A DNA stretch of 64,000 nt, taken from positions 12,523,351-12,587,350 of the forward strand of contig NC_079877.1 of NCBI RefSeq assembly GCF_029227915.1. Reading direction: 5' to 3'. A model generated the notes under the pieces. It searched no databases. It was not told where the DNA came from and saw only the letters and a program-made list of their open reading frames with translations. Source of the stretch: Hydractinia symbiolongicarpus (Eukaryota > Cnidaria > Hydrozoa > Anthoathecata > Hydractiniidae). Shown one piece after another: positions 1 to 11,816 of the stretch (position 1 is the first letter of the stretch; every line of letters starts with the position of its first letter). Made by a program: the position numbers and the translations under genes.

Positions 1-51
1 TTTTCTGATTGTTAACTGTGAAAGAAAAAGCATTTATTGAGTATTCAGTAC

Positions 52-136
52 GAAAAGTGACCATTTTGGCATGGCGTGACACTGAAAAGTGACCATTTTG
101 GCATGGCGTGACACTGGTGTCACATCATGCCAAAAT
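52..136. repeat. 32-bp tandem duplication running into a foldback
   Basis: A 32-bp unit containing AGTGACCATTTTGGCATGG occurs twice back to back (52-83 and 84-115). The second copy then pairs imperfectly with the following bases, because CATTTTGGCATG near 95 is mirrored by CATGCCAAAATG near 126. This looks like one end of a small foldback transposon or its remnant. The sequence 137-298 that follows shows nothing I recognise. Confidence 0.6.
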
Positions 137-298
137 GTGCTAGAGTTTAATATCAGTCACAAAGGAGTAGTAGGTTTTGACAAGATAGCAACGGTAGTGA
201 AGCAGCTATTATTCAACATTAATCCACAGAGGAACAAGAGTGCCAAAAAATTGCATCAATTTTGACAAAAGAAACATTTCGTTAGACAAAGTTTCCAG

Positions 299-3000
299 GA
301 CTTTTCTAGACGGAATTTTGTCGCATTTAAACTTTTTTTCGTTTCATTTTTGTTAAGATCATCCTTTTTATCAAGAATTTAAAAAGTTCAAAACCAAACT
401 AACGATTGCATTTTTTAGACCCGGATTAGAACCGATTAGATACAAGGATTTCTTGCACAAACAAACTTTGATGAAACACATATCAATGTAAGTATTAACC
501 AAACGGAATTGTGATTTTCCCATGATTCGTTTATGAGTTTTTTAGGTTATTTTGATAAACTCGTCCCAAGGCTCATCTACGCCTATAATGTTGCTGACTA
601 TCATCATAGGCGTACAAGAGCCATGGGGACAAGTTTTTTCAATACAGTAATTTAAGGAGCTATTTCTAGTTATCTTCCTATTCAACTATTTAATGCTTGC
701 GTTAAAATCTTGTACTGTTTTTGTGTTTTAAAAACTCTATAATAATGGCCTATTTTGTCTGTCTGTCCGCAAGAAAAATGTTAATCTCCCTGTGTTGACA
801 ATTTTATTGACTTCTCTTCAGATGGAAAGAGCCGTTTCTTCCAGAACTTTCTGATGTTCGACAACTGCAAGATCTGCAGAAACAAATGAAAGAGACGTTT
901 GTTATTGCAGCTTTCTCTAACGTTAAAGGTGTGAAACAAAGTAGGTTTAATCTGCTTGTACAATAATAAATACAATTTGCTTAAATCTCTTCTAAGCAAG
1001 CACACTAGAGACATTAAATAGATTCGTTTTGTCTACTTCCGTAATAGCGCATATTAAAAAATTTTAATGTTAATGACAGCCATAATTTAACACCCTTTTA
1101 CGCCCTGATGCGCCCGTTAATAATGTCTGCATTGAAACGTCGTGTTCATGAGATATTTTTTAACTGATGTTATATTTGACTTCTCAGACTCGGCTGATTT
1201 TAGGGGAGAGAGGGGTGCAGAATTTTATTCTTACCTATTGGGTGTTTTGCTTTTTCATTCAGTTATTTGGTTATTTTTCCAGGTGAAAGTTACAAGATCT
1301 ATTCGCAAGTAGCGTTACGCTATTATGGTAAAGTTCGCATGGCGGTGTTGTTATCAAAAAATAAAAATATCACGTGAGTTAACGAGAATTTCTCGTGTCT
1401 ACGGTTGTTACTGTTTTTTCACCCTCGTCTCTCATATCAAAAGGGCAAAAAACCTTGGTGACGCGGGTGACTGTTTGTTTACTATCCAATATGCCGGTTG
1501 CCGAAGAGCTTTCTGATCACTAACTTTAAAACAGATCAGAATAATTCGACACCCGGTGTCCATACTTTAATCTAAAAAAATTTTTAAATCTCTTTTATTT
1601 ATAGTTTCAATCAACAAAAGCTTAATTTACCATCAGTTGTGACTGTAAACGCAAATGGTGTCAGAAATCGTATTGTTAGAACCAATGTTTTCGATGCAAA
1701 ACTTTTAGATGACTGGATCAACGAGCAAACACAACCTCAAGTTGTAAGTATCTTAAAGAACTCTCTCTTCAAAACATTCTGGTATACCACATCTCAAGTA
1801 GCCATTTTTTTGACTCTTTAAAAGGGCTAAGTGTAATTCCATTTTTTTAAATCCTTGACATATCAAAGATATTCGCAAATTCTGCCTCCTAATCGCTTAA
1901 ACGCTTGTGTTGTTAACATTCCAGTTAATTGCAGAGATGTAAGTCAACATCCACTATTTGTCATTTCAGCAAGAACTCACACCAATATCATTTCCGAAGT
2001 TGCTTCGACTTAGAAAACCATTCTTAATTGCATTCCGAGAAAGAAACAAAGATCGAGCAGTGTTATCAAGATTCGCACAAAACAATCCGAATGTCATCAC
2101 AGTATGGATGGACATGTAGGGAAAACAGACTTGTTTTTATTTAAATATCAAAATGCAAATAGCTTAAAAATACAAAAAAATCAAAAAGGTCAAAGAGTAT
2201 CTCAGATTACGCATTCTTATTTGCAATTTATCAGTTAAATTTTAAGACTGGGTTGATATGAGGCAACCTCGTTTCCAGGGCATTTTGCCTTGTGATAAAG
2301 CTTAGGGGCCACAAGACCCTGAGGACGAGGTTGGATATGAAGCGTTTTTAAACGCGCGGACGTGTAAAATACTGACCAGTGAACTCTATGCTACTTACAA
2401 CTGCCATGTCAGGACCTGTTTTCTCTTTTTGTTCATATCTGATAGAAGACAAGGCGCAGTGGCGATGAGGGACTGGGTTAAGTACTGAATGAAACACTGT
2501 TGTTTTTTAGTGACAGTGATTTAACGAAATCCATACAAACAACGTACAACCTTCAACATCGAAATACAATCGCACTACTGGACAAGAGAAAGGTTAAAAT
2601 TTTGGTTAAATTTAAAAAAAAAAAACAGTAATCTCGCCTCTGGGGCTCTTATACGTCTTTAGTAATCTGACAGTACGGCTCTCTATTATAGGCGTAGAAG
2701 AGTTCTGGAGATGAGTTTGATGAAAGCAGATTTCCTCCCTATTTTAATATCTGTATATCTATATTTATATATATATATATATAGTATCTTCTTGATTTAG
2801 AACACTGTGTATGAGTTCAAGGAAGGTAAAAGAACAAAAGATAACATATCAAAGTGGATATCAAAATGTCTAAGTGGTGTTTCCTACGAACCATCATGTG
2901 AGTAATTTTGTTTGTTATTAGACACATAAATGCAAGATTAGGTAAAGCCTTACTAGTGTGTCAACGTTAGTGTGAACAAACAAATGAACAAGTGAAAGAA

Positions 3001-3035
<35 letters not shown>

Positions 3036-3365
3036 ATGAATGAATGAATGAATGAATGAATGAATGAATGAATGAATGAATGAATGAATGAATGAATGAA
3101 TGAATGATGTCATTTTGTCTTAGATACGTTGCCTGATCAAACTTGGACTGGAAATAATGGTATAGATTTTTTAAAACTTATCGACGAGGAACAAAAGAAT
3201 TTCACAAGCCCCTCTACGAAACAAGAAAACAATGAAAAGACAGTAAAAGACAGACTGAATGGGCATATTGCAATTGACAGACCGGAAGAATTTGATAAAA
3301 CTGCAACTGACAGATTGGAAGATGAGGGTGATAAAGACAACTTTAGATATTACGATGAATTGTAG
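299..3365 (+). CDS. ER-lumenal thioredoxin-like protein, 3' part (TXNDC16/ERp90-like)
   Basis: Spliced gene whose 5' end lies outside the window or is unrecognised. Exons that keep one frame: 419-487, 822-940, 1283-1373, 1605-1743, 1970-2115, 2511-2592, 2801-2897 and 3124-3365; a further exon at 299-351 fits the phase but is uncertain. Each has AG before and GT after. The protein shows thioredoxin-fold strands, such as KPFLIAFRER near 2020, and ends in a charged tail with the last residues YYDEL, which matches a KDEL-type ER-retention signal. I see no CxxC redox motif in these exons. That combination suggests a non-catalytic member of the protein disulfide isomerase family, best matching TXNDC16/ERp90 from memory of that family. 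The ER location is well supported by the tail; the exact orthology is an inference. A compound microsatellite sits just before the last exon. Confidence 0.6.
557..637. repeat. Short foldback MITE (CTCGTCCC family, subfamily 1)
   Basis: About 80 bp with inverted ends: ACTCGTCCCAAGGCTCATC at the left is answered by a complementary GGGGACAAGT block at the right, and GCCTATAATG by CATCATAGGC. It lies in an intron of the thioredoxin-like gene. It is a diverged copy of a family found many times in this window. Confidence 0.65.
2264..2333. repeat. Short foldback MITE (subfamily 2)
   Basis: Seventy bases beginning CAACCTCGTTTCCAGGGC and ending GGACGAGGTTG, which are inverted copies of each other. 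The interior (CATTTTGCCTTG, GGGGCCACAAGACC) is nearly the same as that of the copy at 54330-54408, so these two define a subfamily distinct from the ones with a TACGCCTAT interior. Confidence 0.75.
2631..2716. repeat. Short foldback MITE (subfamily 1, diverged)
   Basis: Left end ATCTCGCCTCTGGGGCTCTT pairs with the right end AAGAGTTCTGGAGATGAG, with a TATAGGCGTAGAAG block inside. It is a degraded member of the window-wide foldback family, sitting in an intron of the thioredoxin-like gene. Confidence 0.5.
3001..3106. repeat. Compound microsatellite (AATA)n then (AATG)n
   Basis: About nine AATA-type units switch abruptly to about seventeen GAAT-type units, a single-base change (A to G) within an otherwise unbroken tetranucleotide run. 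It ends about 17 bases before the acceptor of the last exon of the thioredoxin-like gene, so it occupies the usual branch-point region of that intron. Confidence 0.95.
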
Positions 3366-5900
3366 TATTTCCAAGACCGCGTTTATTTAATCCTCGTGCT
3401 CTGGGTCTATTATTTAACCTTGAGCCGTTAATACGGATAATAATCACGTAAGGGAAAAATGCTCTGGGAACGAGGTTGTTTATTGTTTATAATTTACCTT
3501 TTACGAGGATTTTGATTGTGCAAAACAAATGAAAATATAAAAAACAATTTCATATAATCCAATGCGTAATTATTTTTGACCTTTCTTGCTGGCAGTCAGA
3601 GCTAACACTTAAACAGTTCTCGCGCCACCATTCTCGTTCCCACACGCCTGTTTTATTTCTATAATTTAAAGAAAGCACGTAAAATGAAGCAATTTAATGC
3701 CATTTATAGTATCTTCTTACTTTAGTGGCAAACACTTGGGAGTAATCTTGTGTTATATTTAAAAAAAAGTGTCGTCAGCTATGTTTAAATCAACAAGAGG
3801 GGCGTCTTTCCATCTTTACTCTAAGATCTCTCGACGCTCAGGGCAAAATGCTCCGGTGTTATGTGGAACCGCGAGATAAAGAAATATATATGTGTTATGT
3901 TTGTGTTGCTTTAATTATCTCTCTTTATACAACACGTGTATTAATGCATATACTAAAAGGCAAGCGAGGCAAGTCTCGCTTTTCCATACAACACTGGGTG
4001 CGATCACCCCAGTCTGAGCTGCTTCTAAAAAAAAAATATCCTTATGGTCATTTAAGAGAATAATTGAAGCGTAAAGTTTTCTAACAAGAAAGAAACAGGG
4101 AAAAGTTGTATTGACTGTACACGTCATCAGGTTTGATTCTTCAATCTTTAACCTGACGAATACTTGTGTACAAAGAGTTTTTAGCCTGAAAATCTTACGA
4201 GTGCAACATTGCACTTGTTATGGGATACATAAAACTGTAAAAACAGTTTCATCATATTATTCCCTCTTTCAGGGGAGTCGATAATGACAAAGAGTCTTTT
4301 CGTGGAGGGATTGTTTCTAGAAGAGTTTCCATCTCCTGGTATATTTTTAAATCATCTAAAAAATAAAAATACATTCATATCTATACTTATACATACCATC
4401 CTCATAGCGTTACATACATACCATCCAATTACGCTCCTTATTAAATGCAGAACGTCCTAGGTACAAAGCTGTCTTAATAGTTACACATAGTTATTTATTC
4501 AATCAGGACAGACCTTACTGTTGGTGCTATTGAATTGCAACCTCGTCCCCGGTGTTTTTTCCGCCTGTGATAGCCTGACAGAACGCCTACTAACTGAATT
4601 AATAACTTTGGGGTTATTTGTTACAGTTGAGTGAGCGATGCATTCACCCACACTAAGGCTACCAATAAAATTACACCGTTTGTTCCCAAGATTGATTTAG
4701 TGCATTATTAAATATTTCAAATCTCGTCCCCAGACCATCTTGAATCTGATACAAGACAGCCCGGGGTCGGGGTTGCAAATATTTCAACAACAGAAATTTG
4801 TTTGACTGCACAATTTTCCTCAAATTTCAGCTCTAGACTTATTAAGTTATGTGTCTGTGATAATCATGGATAATGTGATCCCATTCGGAAAAATTTCCCT
4901 TGCAAATAAACCTTATCTCTTAATCTTTTATATGTAGGTGAAACCTGAACAATCTTTTTCTTTTAAAATGTAAAAACCTGACAAGAGATTGCTGCCAAAT
5001 CTGTACAAGAAATAGCAGAAAATTTAAAGCCGTACCTTTTGCGATGATTTTTTTATCGCGCGAAAGTTTCAGCCTTTAAATTTATACAGAGTTAGCGATA
5101 AAACTAAATTGTTCAATTAAAGTTCAAGCAATTTTAAATCATATGACAATTATGGTGCAACATCTCACATGATGCACGAGGAAATGTTAAATCACATTTA
5201 GAAAAGTTGAAAAGCGAAAAAAATTCTCCCAGGGGTGAATTGGAAAACATGAAAGGTTGTTTTTAAATATTAACGACGCCTCGCAGATGATCGAATGGTA
5301 ACCACGTCGTTTTTGCTTATAACAGCAAAAAATTTAAAGATATCATTTTACAACAAAGCATCAATTTTTGAAAATTGAGAAAAATTTACCTGTTGAGTAT
5401 ACTAGATTTATTGTTTGTTTGTTTGTTTGTTTGTTTTTGTTTGTGTCCGTTTTTTTAAAAATGGAACCATTTCCTGTAACAAACGTTTTTCTTCTCGTGA
5501 TGCAACAGTGCTTCGCAAAAATGCTATTTAACTTTCCCCCATCCATTTCTCCCCGTACACGCGGAAATTCCCTAAACCTTTTTGTTCATTTAAAAGATGT
5601 GCCATTAATATTGGCAGTTATTCTCAGCTGATGAGCGAGCGAGATGGATATTACCTAATGTTATGACATTTTTGAGAAAAGGTAACAAAAATTATAGCCG
5701 TTGTTAAAAAAAGTTATAGTACAAGAAATGGTAATCTTATGACTGTATATGGTTATGTTTACACTGTGCAAAAAAGGGAGTAACGTTTTGTTTCGGTGAT
5801 ATTTTAACGTATATTCTTATTTAAGTTTCTACATGTTATTGTTTATGGTTGTGAAATTACTTAGAAGGCTTATAGTCAATCATCTTGTTATAAAGACGAG
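3366..5900. other. Intergenic stretch with foldback repeats
   Basis: No convincing coding region. It holds a diverged foldback element of the CTCGT family (about 3393-3480), a half copy near 4540 and another pair near 4725-4780. Near 3967 there is an AGCGAG...CTCGCT hairpin followed by a TGGGTG...CACCCCA hairpin. Open frames at 3848-4214 and 5361-5631 are short, AT-driven and show no domain, so I do not call them. Confidence 0.6.
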
Positions 5901-6107
5901 ATGTCTTGTAGCCCAGATATACTAACCGTGCTATTCAGTACAGATTGCATCTTCGACCCAGATGTTTTAATCTCAAAGAGCACTGGGGACAAGAATGTAC
6001 AGGTTGCTTATTTAGGAAAGAAAGTGTATATTAGCAGGAACTATTTGAATGAAATGTTTACGAAGCCCGCGTTTTACTATTTTTTAGAAAGTTTGGAAAA
6101 AAATTAA
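5901..6107 (+). CDS. Small hypothetical ORF (68 aa)
   Basis: An open frame of 68 codons from ATG at 5901 to TAA, followed by an AATAAA-like signal near 6172. The same frame stays open upstream to an AG at about 5870, so it could instead be the last exon of a spliced gene. The protein has no motif I know. It lies 230 bp upstream of the IkB-like start codon and on the same strand, so it might also be an unspliced leader of that transcript. I cannot choose between these. Confidence 0.25.
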   Translation: MSCSPDILTVLFSTDCIFDPDVLISKSTGDKNVQVAYLGKKVYISRNYLNEMFTKPAFYYFLESLEKN

Positions 6108-6335
6108 AATGTCTAAGTCTTTTTTACATTTCAGCATTTTAAAATTTTTTTTACTTAACCTAAAGTTTGAAGAATAAACGTACTGGTAGTACTAGTTTTT
6201 TTTACCTTCTGCGTTCTTATCAACAAAAGATTTTCTTAAAATAATTTAAATGCGGGGCGCTATAGCAGGACGGGAAATTCCCGTTGACATTGTTGCGTTC
6301 ATTCAACCGTTAAAAATTCTTCATTTTATGTAGTT

Positions 6336-9300
6336 ATGAATACCAACAGTAACGAGTGCCCGTTTTTGACAAACCTGTACGCAGAAAGCATCGCAACAGA
6401 ATTATTTCAGCAAGGAACTGGACATCTTGTTACAGATAGCTCTCAAGGAACTAACCAATATTCATTGTCGCAAATTGGACATACTTCTATCCCAACAAAA
6501 GAACAAAGTTGTTCGACTTTTTATAACCCTTGGGGTAGCTGTACACCAAACAATGGTTTTGTAACCTACCATCCTGAAAGCAATTCAAATACTTATGAAG
6601 AAAATTCATGGTCTCAATTTTATATGTCCGAACTAGAACCATTGACGAAAACACAAGATAATTATTTTCCTGACGCCAAAAAGAAAAAAGTGACCGATCC
6701 AGTTGAAAATATGTCAAGACCTTTAGAAAGCAATTCTCTCTTTGAGGACAACAGTCTTCAAACGTTGAATTACATATCTGGGACGACCCAGTCTACAAAT
6801 CCACAACTCAGCAACCAACAGCCAAATTACATTTCATTGGATGAACCAAAGCAGTTTGTTTTAGGTTCTCAGTTGACATCTCTTAATGAAGCATCAGAAC
6901 TAGCAGAGAATAATGTTATGAACGTTTCTCAAGACTTCACAAGTTATGCAGACATGCTAGAGTTCGACGAAACGTCTCCAGTTGTTCAGGATATAAATTT
7001 TGCTGTCACTCCTGAGATGTCAGACTTTATCGCACTTAAAGAACAGGAAATTATGTGTGAATACACAGCATACCATAATACTGGAAATCAGAGTGTACCA
7101 ACAGATCGAGACGGAGACACGTGAGTTATTTCCCTGTGTTATTTCCTGTCTAAACACATTCTGTAAAGATCTGGGAATAACGTTCATTTCGATCGTAAAA
7201 TGCAATTACACATAGCATCCCTATTGTTAGCCGTCATGAAAAATAAAGTCGATTTAAACTTTCCTGTACGCATACGCACAGAAAAATATAGAAATAGAGC
7301 GTCTTGTGTTGTCTAAGCAGCCATAAATACAAGGTGGAAAGACTAGTCTGCCGGGGAAAGGGCTTTGCTATATATAAAAATGTGCCAGCATTGGGCCAAT
7401 TTTCTTTTTCCGGCGCACAAACATTATAGGCGCCACCATTTCCCCCAGTTCTAAACCCTTTCCACTATATGTGCTGCGAAAAGACATCGTTTCAACAACA
7501 TACTCTCTTTTTCCAGGCAACTTCTTCTTCACATTCTAAACAGAAGAACAGAACAAGCAATTGAAGACATCAGAACAAAGAAGTTAAAGCTTTGTTCAAA
7601 TTGCTTTGCGAATTACTTGAATGTAATTAACAACAAACAACAGGTACTAATTATTTTTTCTTTGCAACCTCGTTCCTAGCGCCTTGTTGTCTAATACCGG
7701 CACGGCGGACGAACATCCGCTGTTAAAAAAGATACAAAATGCCCTGGGGACGAGGTTGTCTTCTTTGGTAAACAGTCATTACAACCTTGTCACCAGAAAG
7801 TTTTAGGTTTTTACATTAGTTCCATTTCTTGCCAATATTAAAACATTAAAAGCCCTAGGGAGGTCGCAGCCAAGTTTCAATTGCTTTGATCGTAGGCTCG
7901 TAGGAAATAAAATCTCATGTCGTCAAGGGGAGAGGGTCAATAATATTTGTGTACCTGGCGGACCATTATTTTTGACTTGAAGGAGAAAAGGCTTTGCAAA
8001 ATGAACTGTTAAAACTATTTCAAAACGATGGACTAATTGTATTTGTTTAAACATCTTGTCGTTGTGGCAACGAGAGAAGAATTAAGTCTTTTTTAATTTG
8101 TTTCAAAATTATTGGGGCAATCCCCGGTTATTTCAGTTTTATCCTAAATGAACCAGCTCTAAAAAATAGATAAACAAAATTGAGAACAGGGCTGCATAAT
8201 TATACTTTTTTAACAATAAATAAATAATGCATGTTTGAATTATGATTAATGAAGGAGAAGCTCACACCCTCTTCCCCAGGGATCTTTGTCTTTTCGATAT
8301 TAGAGAATTGTGGACGAGGCTGGGAGAAACTTTCTTTTTCTGAATAATATTTTCCTAACCTCTTCGTCAGTGCTTTTTTACAGTTTTTTACATCGCATTC
8401 ATCTAAACAAGGGAAATAACCTAGATGATGAATCACTAATCACGACGTTCATTGTTATCCATAACGTGTTCGATCTAGACACTCTCCTCCCCACCGACAT
8501 CTGTGAAACTCCGCCTTCCTCAACCCCAGCAAAGTTTATAACTTTCACAGTGATGATATACAAAACATAAAATTAGAAAAAAACATTTATATATGTTACA
8601 GGGAATATCATTAATAAAAAATTACGCAAATTCTCCCTCGCGTATTATGTATTACAGGGATTGTTGTGGTGCATAATAACTAGTGAAAGATAATATACCA
8701 TGATATATAGCGACCCCCAAGATCCACGACTACTTTCGTCGTTAACATTGAACTTTATCCGGTCGTGTCTGAAGGGATTTACAGAGATCTGCGCATTTAC
8801 CGCCCCTCTTTATGTTAACAACGAGTACTAATACTCATAGTCACGTGATCTTACATCGAAAGTTAAAAATTTAAAAATGGCGGCGTGATGTAAACAAGTA
8901 ACGAGGACCGAACAGAAGGGAAAATAAAATTGACACAAAGTTTTATTTAGCCAACTATTATACAAAAAACAAAAATGTAACGCATTATCAATGTAGTATT
9001 ACTTTGTATATGAAATATATTTTTTAACAAAACGAAATAAATTGCTCACTCTAAAGTTTCGAAATATCTTGTTATCTAGCCAGCCATAAATATACACACG
9101 TTTTTACATGTTTTAAACTGTTCTTATTCATTCATAAAGTTATACAGCATATAACTATTGTTTCATTATAAGTAAATAAAAGAAACAAGTTAGCGTTTAT
9201 TTTCCTTGTAAACAAAGCTAGCCTGCAGCGTCTTGTCAGCCATTTTGTTTCTTTGTGACGGAAAAATCCCCCGGAAATTTCTATTTTGTTGTTGTTGTTG

Positions 9301-11640
9301 TGTTGTCGTAGTAACATGTATTATCTTACAAATAATTCTTATATTTATCACAATTGCCGTAACATAGACACCAAATTCGGCTATTATTAATGCTATAGTC
9401 TTAGGGGAAAATAAGCTGAACACACTATAAACACAAGCCTTTTAGTCCCTTTCGACATGAGATCCCGTGGTCGAGGTTGTAAAAACAGTGCCACGACAGA
9501 TACAATGCAATAAGTAAGTAATTACAAGTTTGGGTTTATAAAAGTGTGGTCACTTTTACCTAACTAATTGCAAAGCAAACCAATTTGGTCTACTATAATA
9601 AAACATGACAAACTGTGACGAACTTATAGCCACGGGAATTCCCTGTGTTTGTTATGAAAGTCAAATCAATTCATGTATAATTAAAATGATATCAATATGT
9701 TTCTTCAGTTTGACCACTGAATGCAATCTGCTTCCCAGATCTTTTGTTTTTAAGAAAAAACTTTAGACGAATTACAATGCTCAAACAACAAGTTCCAACT
9801 TTCTTAATTTCATCCTTACTACTATTATGTATGTTTTGGTTTCTATCTCACTTATTGTTTGTGGCTTTCCCTTGGTGTCGAACTAAACTTCATAAATGAT
9901 TTTATAGATTCATCTATTTAGAGGTTTCAAATATGTAAAATTGCTTTAGCTACGAACAAAATGACATTGATTTAAAACTTAGTTCCCAGTACTTCTAGCA
10001 GTGGCATTTGACTTTTAATTTTCTTAAACCTAATTTTATAAAATTGGGTACTTCTAGCAACGTTAGCAGCTACACCCCTTTTCAAAAAACTTAGTTTATC
10101 ACGCAACCAATTTTGTAAAGGATTCTGAAAAGCCTTTCACTCTCAGGATCTTCACTGCAAAAGTGCATCCATTTTAAAAGAAAATACACTCCATACCGCC
10201 CCAGGGTGGTCACAAAACGCTCAAAGGCTGATTTTTCCTCTGAAAAAAAATAAGTCCCAATTTGGACCTCCCGTTTTAGGACTAAAAAGAATAGCTAGCG
10301 TTTTAAAATAAGTTTAGTAGGATCCTGTTTGTAAAGTCTTTAACACCATAATTCTAAGAAATTTTCCTACAAACTTGTATTATAAGCCTTCATTAAATGT
10401 TAACCAAACTTTTTCACAGGCTGCTTTGCACATGGCTTGCTACAATCAAAATGCTGCAGTGATCATTGAGTTACTGAAACATGATATTGATGTCACATTG
10501 ATGGACAGTGAAAGTAACACTGTCTTCAACATCATTATCGATCGAGCGAAAACAGAAGATTTCGCATTGCAACTGCTTGCACGGTTTTTAGATCAAAATG
10601 TTGTAATGCGCTACCAGGAAGATTTCAAGACTGCTTTTGGGAAGAGAAATAATGAAGGGAGAGGAGCTATGCATTTGGCTGTGAAGAAAAATTTTCGACA
10701 TGTTGTTTCAGCTATTGTAAGAGCAGGAGCAGACATCAATCTGCAGGTACACTTTTTCGTTCAATTTTAAAGACCTAAAGACCGTGCGTGACACCGCTCC
10801 CCAACATCACTTGCAGCGCCTTCTTTGTTTTCTTTTATATCAGGCGGCGAGAAAAAATACAATATGCCCTGGGGACGGGGTTGATAGCTCCCCTGTTCGA
10901 AAGTTGACATTTTTCGGTAATGCGTGAAGAAAATAGATTCTGCCGAGGTTGCTTTTTTACCTTGTATTTGTAAGATGTTTTTAAATATAGGTTTAAAATT
11001 AGTTTGAAGTAGCAAAACCAGGACTTCTGGACCCTAGTGCTTGCTCTGTTGATTTTTTTACCACAAAATGTCACAGCATTAGAAGTTGACTAATTATTCT
11101 ATCCAGGAAACGCAAGCAAAGAGAACAAGTCTAGTAATTGCAGCCAAACATGGCGACTGGAAAATGGTCAAATTTCTAGTACACCTTGGCGCATGCATCA
11201 ACCTTGCGCCGAGGTCAAACGTTCGAGCCATCCATTATGCTTGCATGCAAAATAACGTGGATGCAGTAAAGTTTCTTATCGAAAAGTGTGTGGATTTGAA
11301 TCAGAGAACTTGTGAAGGAAAACGAGAGAAAGAATTGACCAAATCAAAGGAGGTATTTCTTGAAGATTTTTGTTTAGTATGTTACAAAGCCTGCGTTGAA
11401 CCCTATTTAACTAACCTATTTGAGAGTTTTTGTGACCACACTTCAAAAAAAACAAAGTCGTTGCCAATCTTCGTTACGACAGAGGACTCTAAATAATCTA
11501 AATAAGTTTTTTAGATAGAACAAATTATATCCGAAGAAATGAAGAGGCGGAGACGAACTCGCACCAAAGCTAATAAAGACAAAGACAAAGCTGGCAATCA
11601 AAGATCTTGTCGCTGTGGGAGTGGACAGTCCGTCACGTGA
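6336..11640 (+). CDS. Nuclear IkB / Bcl-3-like ankyrin-repeat protein
   Basis: Five exons in frame (6336-7120, 7517-7643, 10420-10746, 11107-11352, 11515-11640) give a 536-residue protein. Residues 1-260 are Ser/Asn/Gln-rich and look disordered, with a KKKK cluster at 115-118 that can act as a nuclear localisation signal. The next part carries about six ankyrin repeats, with recognisable cores AALHMACYNQN, GAMHLAVKKN, SLVIAAKHGD and AIHYACMQNN. The C-terminus is short and very basic (MKRRRRTRTK). This order of acidic or polar N-terminus, ankyrin block and basic tail resembles the nuclear IkB group (Bcl-3, IkB-zeta), which bind NF-kB dimers and tune transcription. I see no clear DSGxxS phosphodegron, which argues against a classical cytoplasmic IkB. 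The ankyrin fold is certain; the IkB assignment is likely but not proven. Intron 2 is 2.8 kb and holds foldback repeats. Confidence 0.7.
7664..7759. repeat. Short foldback MITE in IkB-like intron 2
   Basis: Ends CAACCTCGTTCCTAGCGCC and GCCCTGGGGACGAGGTTG are inverted copies. The interior (AACATCCGCTGTTAAAAAAG) differs from the other subfamilies, so only the ends are shared. A partial relative follows at about 7782. Confidence 0.7.
7760..10419. other. Intron 2 of the IkB-like gene, non-coding
   Basis: AT-rich intron sequence with no supported exon on either strand. A right-half foldback end (GTGGTCGAGGTTGT) lies near 9470. A segment near 8830-8930 contains CACGTG and an ATGGCGGCG start that stops at once; I read this as chance. 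Open frames at 8200-8570 and 9132-9423 have no domain and no sensible splice context. Confidence 0.5.
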
Positions 11641-11719
11641 TCAAACTTAAAAGGTCATCTTTTCAAGTCACGCTTATTTGTACCATATGGACTTTTTTAT
11701 TTATTTGGAAGAAAATATT

Positions 11720-11816
11720 TAACCTTAGTCCCAGGGATTATTTTCTTCATATTAGCGCCTCGCTCTTTGGTCGTGAGTTAAAAAAAAGATACGGCAGCCC
11801 CTGGGACCGAGGTTGT
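11720..11816. repeat. Short foldback MITE after the IkB-like gene
   Basis: Left end AACCTTAGTCCCAGGG pairs with right end CCCCTGGGACCGAGGTTGT. It begins 80 bp past the stop codon of the IkB-like gene, so it probably lies in that gene's 3' untranslated region. Confidence 0.65.

Noticed and set aside
3848-4214. Small frames on both strands with two hairpins
   Set aside because: No domain, no splice fit. The hairpins are short and I could not connect them to an RNA family.
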